Assembly (NCBI GenBank): GCA_903844645.1
Contig: CAIMUP010000119.1
Span: 1 to 38,056, forward strand
Origin: an uncultured Bacteroidota bacterium
GTDB taxonomy: Bacteria; Bacteroidota; Bacteroidia; AKYH767-A; JABDAW01
DNA: 38,056 nt
Direction of reading: 5' to 3'
Of this stretch, positions 25,726 to 33,462 are shown piece after piece. A program made the position numbers and the translations under genes. The notes under the pieces are model-generated. The model saw nothing but the letters and a program-made list of their open reading frames with translations, was not told the origin of the DNA and did not search any database. Each line of letters begins with the position of its first letter. Within the stretch, counting starts at the first letter, position 1.

Positions 25726-26757
25726 ATGGTCCAGCTAAAACCATCCGATAAAAACCATTATACCGAGATAGATTGTATCCGAGGTATCTGCGCCATTCTC
25801 CTATTGCTGCATCATTACACGAAATATATTTATGATAAGAATCAATGGCAGGATTGGTACTATGTTATCAATGAATATGGGCGGTATGGGGTACATTTTT
25901 TCTTCGTCATCAGTGGCTTTTTAATCTTTATGACATTAGATAAAGCCAAGCACCCTAAAGATTTTATCATCTCGCGGTTTTCGCGGCTCTATCCCGGCTA
26001 TTGGGTGTGTATTTTGCTCACTACTTTGGTGGTCAATAGCAGTCCGTATTATGCTTTTCATACCATAACATTAAATCAATTCTTAATCAATCTCACGATG
26101 CTGCAACACTGGTTCTTGATCGAGGATATTGATGGCGTTTATTGGACTTTGGCGGTCGAATTATGTTTTTATTTATTAATATTTTTGGTCTTTATTACAA
26201 AGCAACAAAGGCATATCGAGCGTATCGGCATTATCTGGATGGGGATTATGCTATTAAATTATTATAGTGCCGGATTACAAATCCTGCATAGCGACCAGCA
26301 GCCAAGTAACTTGAATTTCTACCTCCCATTATTAAAAAACGGGACCCTTTTCTTCGGTGGCATTCTCTTTTATCAATTAAAAAAAGACCCATCGCAAAAG
26401 AGAAAATATGTACTCCTTTTATTAACCCTCGTTGTTCATTTTATCATCAATAAAACAGAGGAAACGATGGTCATTATCTTTGTCTATTTCATCCTGTATT
26501 TGTTCTTGATTGATAAGCTCCGATTCATGCGTGGCAAGGTTTCCTACTTCATCGGCATCATCTCGTACTCACTTTATTTGCTGCATCAATACATCGGTTA
26601 TGAGGTGATTAATTTCCTGAATGATCACGGAATCACGAACATCTTTTTGGAAATCCTCATCACAGGATTCCTGATTTTGATCCTTTCTACCATCGTGGCA
26701 TTCGGGGTGGAACGTCCAGCAATGAAATTTATCCGAGGCAAGTTTTTCAGGGAATAA
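25726..26757 (+). CDS. Acyltransferase 3 family integral membrane protein
   Basis: The 343-residue protein has about ten hydrophobic helices. The acyltransferase-3 (OafA/YrhL) signatures are in order: IDCIRGICAILLLLHHY near residue 17, with the double His used in catalysis; HFFFVISGFLIF; ISRFSRLYPGYWVC; VYWTLAVELCFYLL; and ISYSLYLLHQY near the C-terminus. Such proteins transfer acyl groups, often acetyl, across the membrane to sugars of O-antigen, capsule or other envelope glycans. No extra SGNH domain is fused, and no glycan biosynthesis gene is adjacent, so the acceptor cannot be named. It is divergent from kmo and appears monocistronic. Confidence 0.92.
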   Translation: MVQLKPSDKNHYTEIDCIRGICAILLLLHHYTKYIYDKNQWQDWYYVINEYGRYGVHFFFVISGFLIFMTLDKAKHPKDFIISRFSRLYPGYWVCILLTTLVVNSSPYYAFHTITLNQFLINLTMLQHWFLIEDIDGVYWTLAVELCFYLLIFLVFITKQQRHIERIGIIWMGIMLLNYYSAGLQILHSDQQPSNLNFYLPLLKNGTLFFGGILFYQLKKDPSQKRKYVLLLLTLVVHFIINKTEETMVIIFVYFILYLFLIDKLRFMRGKVSYFIGIISYSLYLLHQYIGYEVINFLNDHGITNIFLEILITGFLILILSTIVAFGVERPAMKFIRGKFFRE

Positions 26758-26814
26758 AATTTTAAAAAGTTAATATTTAGGCAACTCCAAATCTTTTAGT
26801 TTTCTGAAAAGGTG

Positions 26815-27010
26815 TCGAATTGGGAACTCCTACTCTGCATTCTTGACAAAATTTTTACAGATCAGGAGCTCCAACTCTGCATTTTGGAAGAAAATTATGC
26901 AGACTTGGAGCTGGAAGTCTGCATAAAAATTGTTTTTTATGCAGACTTCCAGCTCCCGATCTGCAAAAAAAACAAATTTTTTGCAGGTCGGAACGTACCA
27001 ATTGACACAT
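26815..27010. repeat. Intergenic array A5, period 42 bp (2 x 21), palindromic
   Basis: Units start at 26815, 26857, 26899, 26941 and 26983, exactly 42 bp apart, and are more diverged than in the other arrays. Positions 1-4 (GCAG) and 21-25 (CTGCA) of each unit are the best conserved. In unit 3 ATGCAGACTT (26897-26906) is complementary to AAGTCTGCAT (26915-26924), a 10-bp stem around GGAGCTGG. AT-rich tracts fill the other half of each unit. A 73-codon frame opens across it (26812-27033) with a 14-residue repeat, probably a consequence of the period. 27025-27276 is AT-rich and shows no gene. Confidence 0.85.
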
Positions 27011-27276
27011 TTTCTATTATTATGAATGAATAGGAGTTGCCCCTTTATTATTCAACTTATTAATATTATTGATTTAATAACAAAAATATTCATCATAATA
27101 AAATACATATTGCATAATAGTATGGTATTATATTAAATTATTAAAAAGGCAAGAATTGGGAGAAAACCCATGCTCCTGCGGAAAAAAAGGGACTTAATCA
27201 GGATTTGGGGTATGCTCCGGCTTTTAGGAATTTGCCCCGACTCTATTATCTTATGCCAAACCCACGAAAATTTTGC

Positions 27277-27284
27277 TATTTTTG
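27277..27284 (+). promoter_or_regulatory. ileS operon -7 element
   Basis: TATTTTTG is a full TAnnTTTG match, 19 nt before the ileS ATG. A short leader of roughly 13 nt leaves no room for a T-box or attenuator. Confidence 0.6.
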
Positions 27285-27303
27285 CCGCCCTTAAAAGCGA
27301 ATT

Positions 27304-30300
27304 ATGTCTAAATATAAAGAATATAAAAACCTCGACCTTCCGGCTATCAGCAAGGAAATATTAGCTTATTGGGAGACAGAGAAAGTATTTGAAAAGAGTA
27401 TCTCGAATCGTGAGGGCAAGCCGACATTTACATTCTATGAAGGACCTCCTTCGGCGAATGGTTTGCCGGGAATTCATCATGTGATGGCTCGTGCTATTAA
27501 GGATATTTTTTGCCGTTATAAAACGCTGAAAGGCTTCCAGGTAAAGCGTAAGGGAGGCTGGGATACACACGGGCTTCCTATTGAATTGAGTGTCGAGAAA
27601 ACACTTGGGATTAAGAAGGAAGATATTGGAAAAACCATCTCTGTCGAGGATTATAATAAAGCTTGCCGCCGGGAGGTGATGAAGTATAAGGATGTGTGGG
27701 ATGACCTGACGCGGAAGATGGGTTATTGGGTGGATTTGGATGACCCTTATATCACTTTCGATAATAAATATATTGAGACGGTTTGGTGGTTGTTGAAGCA
27801 GTTATTTGATAAGGGATTGTTGTATGAGGGATATACCATTCAGCCCTATTCTCCTGCTGCAGGTACGGGGTTAAGCTCGCATGAATTGAATCAGCCAGGG
27901 ACTTTCAAGATGGTGAAAGATACCACGGTTACTGCCCAATTTAAGGTCATCGGTAAGGACAATGAATTCATCCTTGCTTGGACGACTACTCCTTGGACTT
28001 TGCCCTCTAACACTGCACTTGCGGTCGGGAAGGACATTACCTACATTAAAGTTGCGACGTTTAATCAATATACCTACTTCCCGATTTATGTCATTCTGGC
28101 GAAGGAATTAATGCATAAGTACTTTCCGGAAATCAATAAGGATTTGAAGATGGAAGACTACGAACATGGCAACAAAAATATTCCTTATAAAGTAGTTGAG
28201 GAGATGAAGGGCGAGGATTTATTGGGGATTCGATATGAGCAGTTATTGCCTTATGTTCAGCCCGATAATGGAGATGCGTTTCGAGTTATTGCCGGGGATT
28301 TTATTACAACAGAAGATGGTACCGGGGTGGTTCATATTTCGCCATCTTTTGGGGCTGATGACTTTCGTGTTGCGAAGTTGAATGGAATCGGTTCATTGAC
28401 TTTGGTTGATAAGCAAGGGAAGTTCGTAGATGCTGTCACTGACTTCGCCGGTAGGTATGTAAAAAACTATAATGATGCCGATGAATCTGCTCCCGATTAT
28501 GAGCCTGTGGATGTATCCATTGTTAAGAAATTAAAGATTGAGAATAAGGCATTCAAAGTTGAGAAATACGAGCATAGTTATCCTCATTGCTGGAGGACGG
28601 ATAAGCCGATTTTGTATTATCCATTGGACTCTTGGTTTGTGAAGACTACTGCCGTAAAACAGCGAATGATTGAGTTGAATAATACCATCAACTGGAAGCC
28701 TGAATCTACCGGTACAGGAAGGTTTGGCAATTGGTTGGAGAATCTTGTTGATTGGAATTTATCACGTTCACGTTTCTGGGGAATACCGCTTCCTATCTGG
28801 GCTAATGAAGATAAAAGCGAGTTGAAATGTATCGGTTCTGTGGAGGATTTAAAGAATGAAATTGATGCTTCGGTTAAGGCTGGTTTCATGAAGAATAATT
28901 CATTGAAGAATCTTGAAGATTATAATTCTTTTGATCTTCATAAACCCTATGTTGATACCATCATTTTGGTTTCTTCGATAGGAGAAATGATGGTTCGCGA
29001 ATCTGATTTGATAGATGTTTGGTTTGATTCCGGTTCGATGCCTTATGCGCAATGGCACTATCCTTTTGATAATGTTGAGGAGTTCAAGAAGAGTTTCCCT
29101 GCTGATTTTATTGCAGAAGGTGTTGACCAAACCCGTGGATGGTTTTTTACTTTACATGCTATTGCTTCAATGGTTTTTGATTCTGTTGCTTTTAAGAATG
29201 TAATCTCCAATGGTTTGGTCTTGGATAAGAATGGAAACAAGATGTCGAAGCGACTTGGCAATGCTGCCGATCCTTTCGAAACCATTGATAAATATGGTGC
29301 CGATGCAGCTCGTTGGTATATGATCAGCAATGCCCAGCCTTGGGATAATTTGAAGTTTAATCTGGAAGGAATCACCGAAGTGCAAAGGAAGTTTTTCGGG
29401 ACTTTATATAATACATATAACTTCTTTGCTCTCTATGCAAACATTGATAATTTCAATTATTCAGAGCAGGATATTCCGATTAATAATCGTCCCGAATTAG
29501 ACAGATGGATTCTGTCAGAATTGAATTCATTGATGAAATTTGTTGATGAATGTTATGCCGATTACGAACCCACGAAAGCAGCAAGAGCCATCCAGAATTT
29601 CACCAATGATTATTTGAGTAATTGGTATGTTCGTTTATCACGTCGTCGTTTCTGGAAAGGTGAATATGAGCAGGATAAAATCGCTGCTTATCAAACATTA
29701 TATACTTGCTTGGAAACCCTTGCTATACTTATGTCTCCGATAGCTCCTTTTTACTCCGAACGTTTGTATTCTGATTTGAATTCCATTACCAATAAACAAA
29801 AAGCTACCTCTGTTCACATTGCTGATTTTCCACAATTTAATGAAGCTTTGGTTGATAAAGATTTGGAGGAGAGAATGGAATTGGCTCAACAGATTTCTTC
29901 CATGGTTCTATCATTAAGGAAGAAAGTAAATATTCGTGTTCGCCAGCCTTTGAATAAGATATTGCTTCCTGTTTTGGATATTAAGTTTAAGGATAAGGTG
30001 GATGCCGTCAAGCAATTAATCTTGTCCGAAGTTAATGTCAAGGAACTGGAATATATCACCGATACATCCGGCTTCTTGGTTAAGAAGATTAAGCCTAACT
30101 TTAAAGCATTAGGTGCAAAGGTAGGAGGAAAGATGAAGCAAGTTGCAGCAGCAATTACTCAATTCAATCAAGAGGATATTTCCAAGATTGAAAAGAATGG
30201 GACTTATGATTTAAATATAGATAATCAATCAGTAGCAATCGCAATTTCTGATGTTGAAATCATCTCTGAAGATATCCCGGGTTGGTTGGTTACAAATATC

Positions 30301-30609
30301 GGAAGTCTGACCGTAGCATTGGATGTAAACATCACCGAAAGCCTTCGTGAAGAGGGTATCGCCAGGGAACTTGTCAATAGAATCCAGAACCTCAGAAAGG
30401 ATAAAAACTTTGAGGTTACTGATAAGATTAATGTCAAGATTCAGACTCATGATGCAATCGTCAGTGCGGTTTTAACTAATAAAATATATATTTGCACCGA
30501 AATTTTGGCAAACGAGCTTAAATTGGTAGATGAGATTACAGATAAAAACGCAGATATGGTAGAGGTGGATGAAACAATTAAAACACTAATATTAATTAAT
30601 AAAATTTAA
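27304..30609 (+). CDS. ileS: Isoleucyl-tRNA synthetase (long, type 2-like)
   Basis: This class I synthetase charges tRNA-Ile with isoleucine in the cytoplasm. At 1101 residues it belongs to the long form. The HIGH-equivalent motif is GIHH (56-59) within GPPSANGLPGIHHVMARAIKDIF, and the second signature is KMSK (646-649) within NGNKMSKRLGN. Editing-domain segments (FILAWTTTPWTLPSNTALAV, VHISPSFGADD) and the anticodon-binding region (LDRWILSELNSL) are present. The eukaryote-like GIHH form and extended C-terminus are typical of Bacteroidota and of the mupirocin-tolerant type, but tolerance here is only an inference. It heads an operon; the DksA-like ATG follows the stop after 1 nt. Confidence 0.97.
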   Translation: MSKYKEYKNLDLPAISKEILAYWETEKVFEKSISNREGKPTFTFYEGPPSANGLPGIHHVMARAIKDIFCRYKTLKGFQVKRKGGWDTHGLPIELSVEKTLGIKKEDIGKTISVEDYNKACRREVMKYKDVWDDLTRKMGYWVDLDDPYITFDNKYIETVWWLLKQLFDKGLLYEGYTIQPYSPAAGTGLSSHELNQPGTFKMVKDTTVTAQFKVIGKDNEFILAWTTTPWTLPSNTALAVGKDITYIKVATFNQYTYFPIYVILAKELMHKYFPEINKDLKMEDYEHGNKNIPYKVVEEMKGEDLLGIRYEQLLPYVQPDNGDAFRVIAGDFITTEDGTGVVHISPSFGADDFRVAKLNGIGSLTLVDKQGKFVDAVTDFAGRYVKNYNDADESAPDYEPVDVSIVKKLKIENKAFKVEKYEHSYPHCWRTDKPILYYPLDSWFVKTTAVKQRMIELNNTINWKPESTGTGRFGNWLENLVDWNLSRSRFWGIPLPIWANEDKSELKCIGSVEDLKNEIDASVKAGFMKNNSLKNLEDYNSFDLHKPYVDTIILVSSIGEMMVRESDLIDVWFDSGSMPYAQWHYPFDNVEEFKKSFPADFIAEGVDQTRGWFFTLHAIASMVFDSVAFKNVISNGLVLDKNGNKMSKRLGNAADPFETIDKYGADAARWYMISNAQPWDNLKFNLEGITEVQRKFFGTLYNTYNFFALYANIDNFNYSEQDIPINNRPELDRWILSELNSLMKFVDECYADYEPTKAARAIQNFTNDYLSNWYVRLSRRRFWKGEYEQDKIAAYQTLYTCLETLAILMSPIAPFYSERLYSDLNSITNKQKATSVHIADFPQFNEALVDKDLEERMELAQQISSMVLSLRKKVNIRVRQPLNKILLPVLDIKFKDKVDAVKQLILSEVNVKELEYITDTSGFLVKKIKPNFKALGAKVGGKMKQVAAAITQFNQEDISKIEKNGTYDLNIDNQSVAIAISDVEIISEDIPGWLVTNIGSLTVALDVNITESLREEGIARELVNRIQNLRKDKNFEVTDKINVKIQTHDAIVSAVLTNKIYICTEILANELKLVDEITDKNADMVEVDETIKTLILINKI

Positions 30610-30610
30610 C

Positions 30611-31231
30611 ATGGCAAAAGCAAAAGTTAAAGAAGTAAAAGGAAAGGCAGTGGCGACAAAGGGGAAGGTAGTAGCGGTAAAGAAAGTTGCGGCAAAACCA
30701 AAGGCAGTAGCAGTAAAGAAAGTTGCGGTAAAGGCAAAGGCAGTACCGGTTAAGAAAGTTGCTGCAAAACCAAAAGCAGTAGCAGTAAAGAAGGTTGCGG
30801 TAAAGGCAGTACCAGTTAAAAAAGTTGCTGCAAAGCCAATAACTTCAAATGACGAAAAGACGAGGTATAACGACAAGGAACTTGCTGAATTCCGCAAAAT
30901 CATCAACAAGAAATTAGAGGAAGCAAGGAAGGAATTAACCTCCATGCAGGATACGCTGACGAACCCTAATAATCACGGAACCGATGATACCGGTGGTTCT
31001 TTCAAAATGTTGGAGGATGGTTCTGATTCCTTGGCGAAAGAGGAATTGAGCACGATGGCTATTCGTCAGAAGAAGTTCATCGAACAATTGGAGAATGCGC
31101 TGATTCGTATCGAGAATAAGACTTATGGTATTTGTCGTGTTACGGGCAAGTTAATTCCTGCGGAGCGTCTGCGTGCTGTGCCACATACTACCCAAAGTAT
31201 CGAAGCTAAAAATCAGCAATACAAAGATTAA
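30611..31231 (+). CDS. DksA/TraR-family protein with histone H1-like Lys/Ala-rich N-terminal tail
   Basis: Residues 1-76 are a low-complexity basic tail built from KKVAAKPKAVAV and KKVAVKAKAVPV blocks, much like bacterial histone H1-type tails. Residues 85-206 match the Bacteroidota DksA/TraR-like family: a coiled-coil pair (LAEFRKIINKKLEEARKEL; KEELSTMAIRQKKFIEQLENAL) and YGICRVTGKLIPAERLRAVPHT. Only Cys175 of the four zinc-finger cysteines remains, so metal binding is unlikely. DksA proteins bind RNA polymerase through its secondary channel. The tail suggests additional DNA or RNA binding (inference). The tail repeats about every 72 bp at DNA level and may vary in length. It is the second gene of the ileS operon. 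Confidence 0.88.
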   Translation: MAKAKVKEVKGKAVATKGKVVAVKKVAAKPKAVAVKKVAVKAKAVPVKKVAAKPKAVAVKKVAVKAVPVKKVAAKPITSNDEKTRYNDKELAEFRKIINKKLEEARKELTSMQDTLTNPNNHGTDDTGGSFKMLEDGSDSLAKEELSTMAIRQKKFIEQLENALIRIENKTYGICRVTGKLIPAERLRAVPHTTQSIEAKNQQYKD

Positions 31232-31272
31232 TTCTTGCTATTGTTTCACATTAATTATAATCAAAAATCACT

Positions 31273-31959
31273 ATGAGAAAAGCCCTTGTAGTGATTTTTT
31301 CTGTATTATTAGCCGACCAGGTTCTTAAGATTTGGGTGAAGACCCATATGCTTAGAAACGAGGCTATCAACATCTTCGCCAACTGGTTTCAAATTCATTT
31401 TATTGAGAATAGCGGAATGGCTTTTGGTATGGAGTTTTCAGGAATTTATGGCAAGATATTCTTGAGCTTGTTTCGCATCTTTGTGGTGATGGGATTAGGG
31501 TATTATTTACTTTCATTAATCAAGAAAAAATCCCCGACAGGCTTAATCATCAGTGGCTCATTAATCTTTGCAGGAGCTATTGGTAACATCATTGACAGTG
31601 CCTTCTACGGTGTCATCTTTACACAGAGTAATGAATTTGAATTAGCCAAGATATTCCCAGCGCATGGCTATGCCAGTTTCCTACATGGCAGCGTAGTGGA
31701 CATGCTGTATTTCCCTTTGGTTCACGGTCATTTTCCTACTTGGTTTCCTATATGGGGAGGGGAAGATTTTGAATTCTTTCGACCTGTTTTTAACATTGCT
31801 GATTCTTCGATTACCGTCGGTGTTTCGTTGATTCTTATTTTCCAAAAGTCTTTTTTTCATAAAGAAATTGAGGCAACTGAAGCTACCGAAACGAAGCCCG
31901 AAGAAATCCCTGATCCGACTCTGGAGATTGCTTCGGAAACAGCTCCCGAACTCCCATAA
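31273..31959 (+). CDS. lspA: Lipoprotein signal peptidase (signal peptidase II)
   Basis: LspA is an inner-membrane aspartyl protease that removes signal peptides from prolipoproteins after lipidation. Four hydrophobic helices and the family motifs are present: ADQVLKIWVK (14-23), ENSGMAFG (45-52), GAIGNIIDS (101-109), and catalytic Asp143 (VVDMLYF) and Asp177 (FNIADSS). At 228 residues it is longer than E. coli LspA (164). The extra length is a loop of about 25 residues between GNIID and VVD, plus an acidic, Pro-rich tail (EIEATEATETKPEE) of the kind seen in Bacteroidota homologues. The gap from the DksA-like gene is 41 nt; the PrsW-like gene follows after 3 nt. Confidence 0.95.
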   Translation: MRKALVVIFSVLLADQVLKIWVKTHMLRNEAINIFANWFQIHFIENSGMAFGMEFSGIYGKIFLSLFRIFVVMGLGYYLLSLIKKKSPTGLIISGSLIFAGAIGNIIDSAFYGVIFTQSNEFELAKIFPAHGYASFLHGSVVDMLYFPLVHGHFPTWFPIWGGEDFEFFRPVFNIADSSITVGVSLILIFQKSFFHKEIEATEATETKPEEIPDPTLEIASETAPELP

Positions 31960-31962
31960 ATC

Positions 31963-32634
31963 ATGCCTCTTGTTTTACTTCTCTTAGCTCTTGCCATAGC
32001 TCCGGCGGTGGCGATTGGAGTATTTGTTTATTGGAAAGACAAGTTCGATAAAGAGCCTCGCCTAATTATGTTTTTCTGCTTCGTATTCGGCGGTATCAGC
32101 ATTCTTCCTGCGATCTATTTGGAGGGAATTCCTGACATGTTCGGGTTTGATGAGGATCGTTCTTCGATACTGAATACGCTGCTTTCGGCATTTGTTTTCA
32201 CGGGGTTGTTGGAGGAATCGTGTAAGTATTTTTTCTTGAGAGCGTATGCTTATCCCCGCAAAGCCTTCAATGAACCGTACGATGGAATTACCTATTCCGT
32301 GATGGTTTCATTAGGATTTGCGACGGTGGAGAATATTCATTACGTGATGCGGGGCGGTATGGAAATTGCGTTTGTAAGAATGTTTACTGCTGTACCTGCA
32401 CATGCTACTTTTGGGGTGATTATGGGCTATTTTACGGGGCTTGCCAAGTTTCATCATCGGCAGAAATCGTATTTATTTGTAGGTTTATTATCTGCGGCGG
32501 CATTACATGGGACGTACGATTTCTTTGTCATGTTACAGATACTGCCGGGGCTGTATTTTGGGGCGATTGTGTCGTTAATTATCGGAATAATCTTGTCATT
32601 ACAGGCGATAAAAATCCATGGCAGAGAGCATTAG
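31963..32634 (+). CDS. PrsW-family intramembrane metalloprotease
   Basis: PrsW-family proteins (CPBP/Abi superfamily) are membrane glutamic- or metal-type proteases; in Bacillus PrsW cleaves the anti-sigma factor RsiW. This 223-residue protein has about seven hydrophobic helices. The conserved motifs are Glu84-Glu85 in LLEESCKYF, DGITYSVMVSLGFATVENIHY with Glu123, His147 in PAHATFGVIMGY, and His182/Asp186 in LHGTYDF. The ligand set is therefore complete. It is the last gene of the ileS operon, 3 nt after lspA, so it is probably made together with signal peptidase II. Its substrate here is unknown, and no anti-sigma factor is adjacent. Confidence 0.92.
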   Translation: MPLVLLLLALAIAPAVAIGVFVYWKDKFDKEPRLIMFFCFVFGGISILPAIYLEGIPDMFGFDEDRSSILNTLLSAFVFTGLLEESCKYFFLRAYAYPRKAFNEPYDGITYSVMVSLGFATVENIHYVMRGGMEIAFVRMFTAVPAHATFGVIMGYFTGLAKFHHRQKSYLFVGLLSAAALHGTYDFFVMLQILPGLYFGAIVSLIIGIILSLQAIKIHGREH

Positions 32635-32688
32635 ACTTCTTTCATAATTCAGTCCCGTAGAGACTTTTATGTTACTTATAATTGGGTA

Positions 32689-32704
32689 ATCCGATATATC
32701 GGAT
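32689..32704. other. Perfect 16-bp palindrome after the ileS operon
   Basis: ATCCGATATATCGGAT is a perfect palindrome, 55 bp beyond the PrsW-like stop. Lacking a T-run it is not a standard terminator. It could be a protein-binding site or a hairpin that protects the mRNA 3' end. Confidence 0.6.
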
Positions 32705-32727
32705 GAAAGGGGTTTATTATATTAAAC

Positions 32728-32760
32728 AAAAAAAATCCCCCCGATTCGCACCGAGAGGAT
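32728..32760 (-). terminator. Terminator of the gene at 32779
   Basis: On the minus strand ATCCTCTCGG pairs with the later CGGGGGGAT (several G-U pairs) around a loop of about 6 nt. Eight T residues follow. It starts 18 nt after the stop codon. Confidence 0.8.
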
Positions 32761-32778
32761 CTTAAACTTAATCTTTTA

Positions 32779-33450
32779 TTACTTGGGAACAATGACGTTG
32801 GTATCTTCGCCAAATTCACCACGTCCTTTGTTGTTTTTCCAGCAGAGGCGGATGATGACATTTTTCCCTGCTTCGGCTTCGGTGAAAGCGACAGACAATT
32901 TATCGGTCGAAGAATCGCAACGATAATTAAAGATATGCGGCAGGGCTGGGTCAGTCGGAACGATGCAAACCCATGCCTCGCAGACATCATCCACATCGGG
33001 TTTTGCCGTTTTATCTGGCGTGGCACTGTCGCGGTAATGAAACCCAACATGGCGCGGGGTATTCATATCCGGCAAGCCGCTTTTTACCGGAATCGTTGTC
33101 GGACCATTATGGGGATGACGAACGTGGTCATCAATATGGCAAAACATCGCTATTTTCACGCTGTTCGGGATGAATGGATTGTTCTTAATCCATGCAGCCT
33201 CGATGTGCTGCAACAACGGTTTGTAGGTTTTCGTTGCATCATCCAATTGCCCCACCTGAACGTGGTTTCGGGTAGCCTTGTGTTCTTCACTGGCTACGGC
33301 ATAAAAGCCTTCGTAGGCTGCTTTTGGACCTGCCAAAGTTGCAAATTCTTCAACAGGAATCTTGTAGGCTACCAGGTTCGATGCCAAGTTGGCATTTATT
33401 GCCAATTCCTTGACGTGAAATTCTAATTGTGTTGGATTGTGTTCTGACAT
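32779..33450 (-). CDS. Hypothetical protein with helical N-domain and fibronectin-like C-domain
   Basis: The 223-residue protein has no signal peptide. I know no name for it, but its layout resembles a widespread group of Bacteroidota hypothetical proteins. An N-terminal helical bundle (about 1-95; IPVEEFATLAGPKAAYEGF, LLQHIEAAWIKNNPFIPNSVK) is followed by a Pro/His-rich hinge (HVRHPHNGPTTIP). The C-terminal beta domain (about 128-220) ends in the group's pattern of acidic residue, GK, strand, W-x-N-x-x-G (EAGKNVIIRLCWKNNKGRGEFG) and IVP. Function is unknown. The heptad-repeat small ORF ends 12 nt upstream and no separate promoter is visible, so the two may be transcribed together. A strong terminator follows. 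Confidence 0.85.
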   Translation of the reverse strand: MSEHNPTQLEFHVKELAINANLASNLVAYKIPVEEFATLAGPKAAYEGFYAVASEEHKATRNHVQVGQLDDATKTYKPLLQHIEAAWIKNNPFIPNSVKIAMFCHIDDHVRHPHNGPTTIPVKSGLPDMNTPRHVGFHYRDSATPDKTAKPDVDDVCEAWVCIVPTDPALPHIFNYRCDSSTDKLSVAFTEAEAGKNVIIRLCWKNNKGRGEFGEDTNVIVPK

Positions 33451-33462
33451 TATATTATTTAT

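Noticed and set aside
27130-27303. T-box or other riboswitch upstream of ileS
   Set aside because: The -7 element at 27277 leaves a leader of only about 13 nt, and the upstream segment shows no conserved T-box motif.
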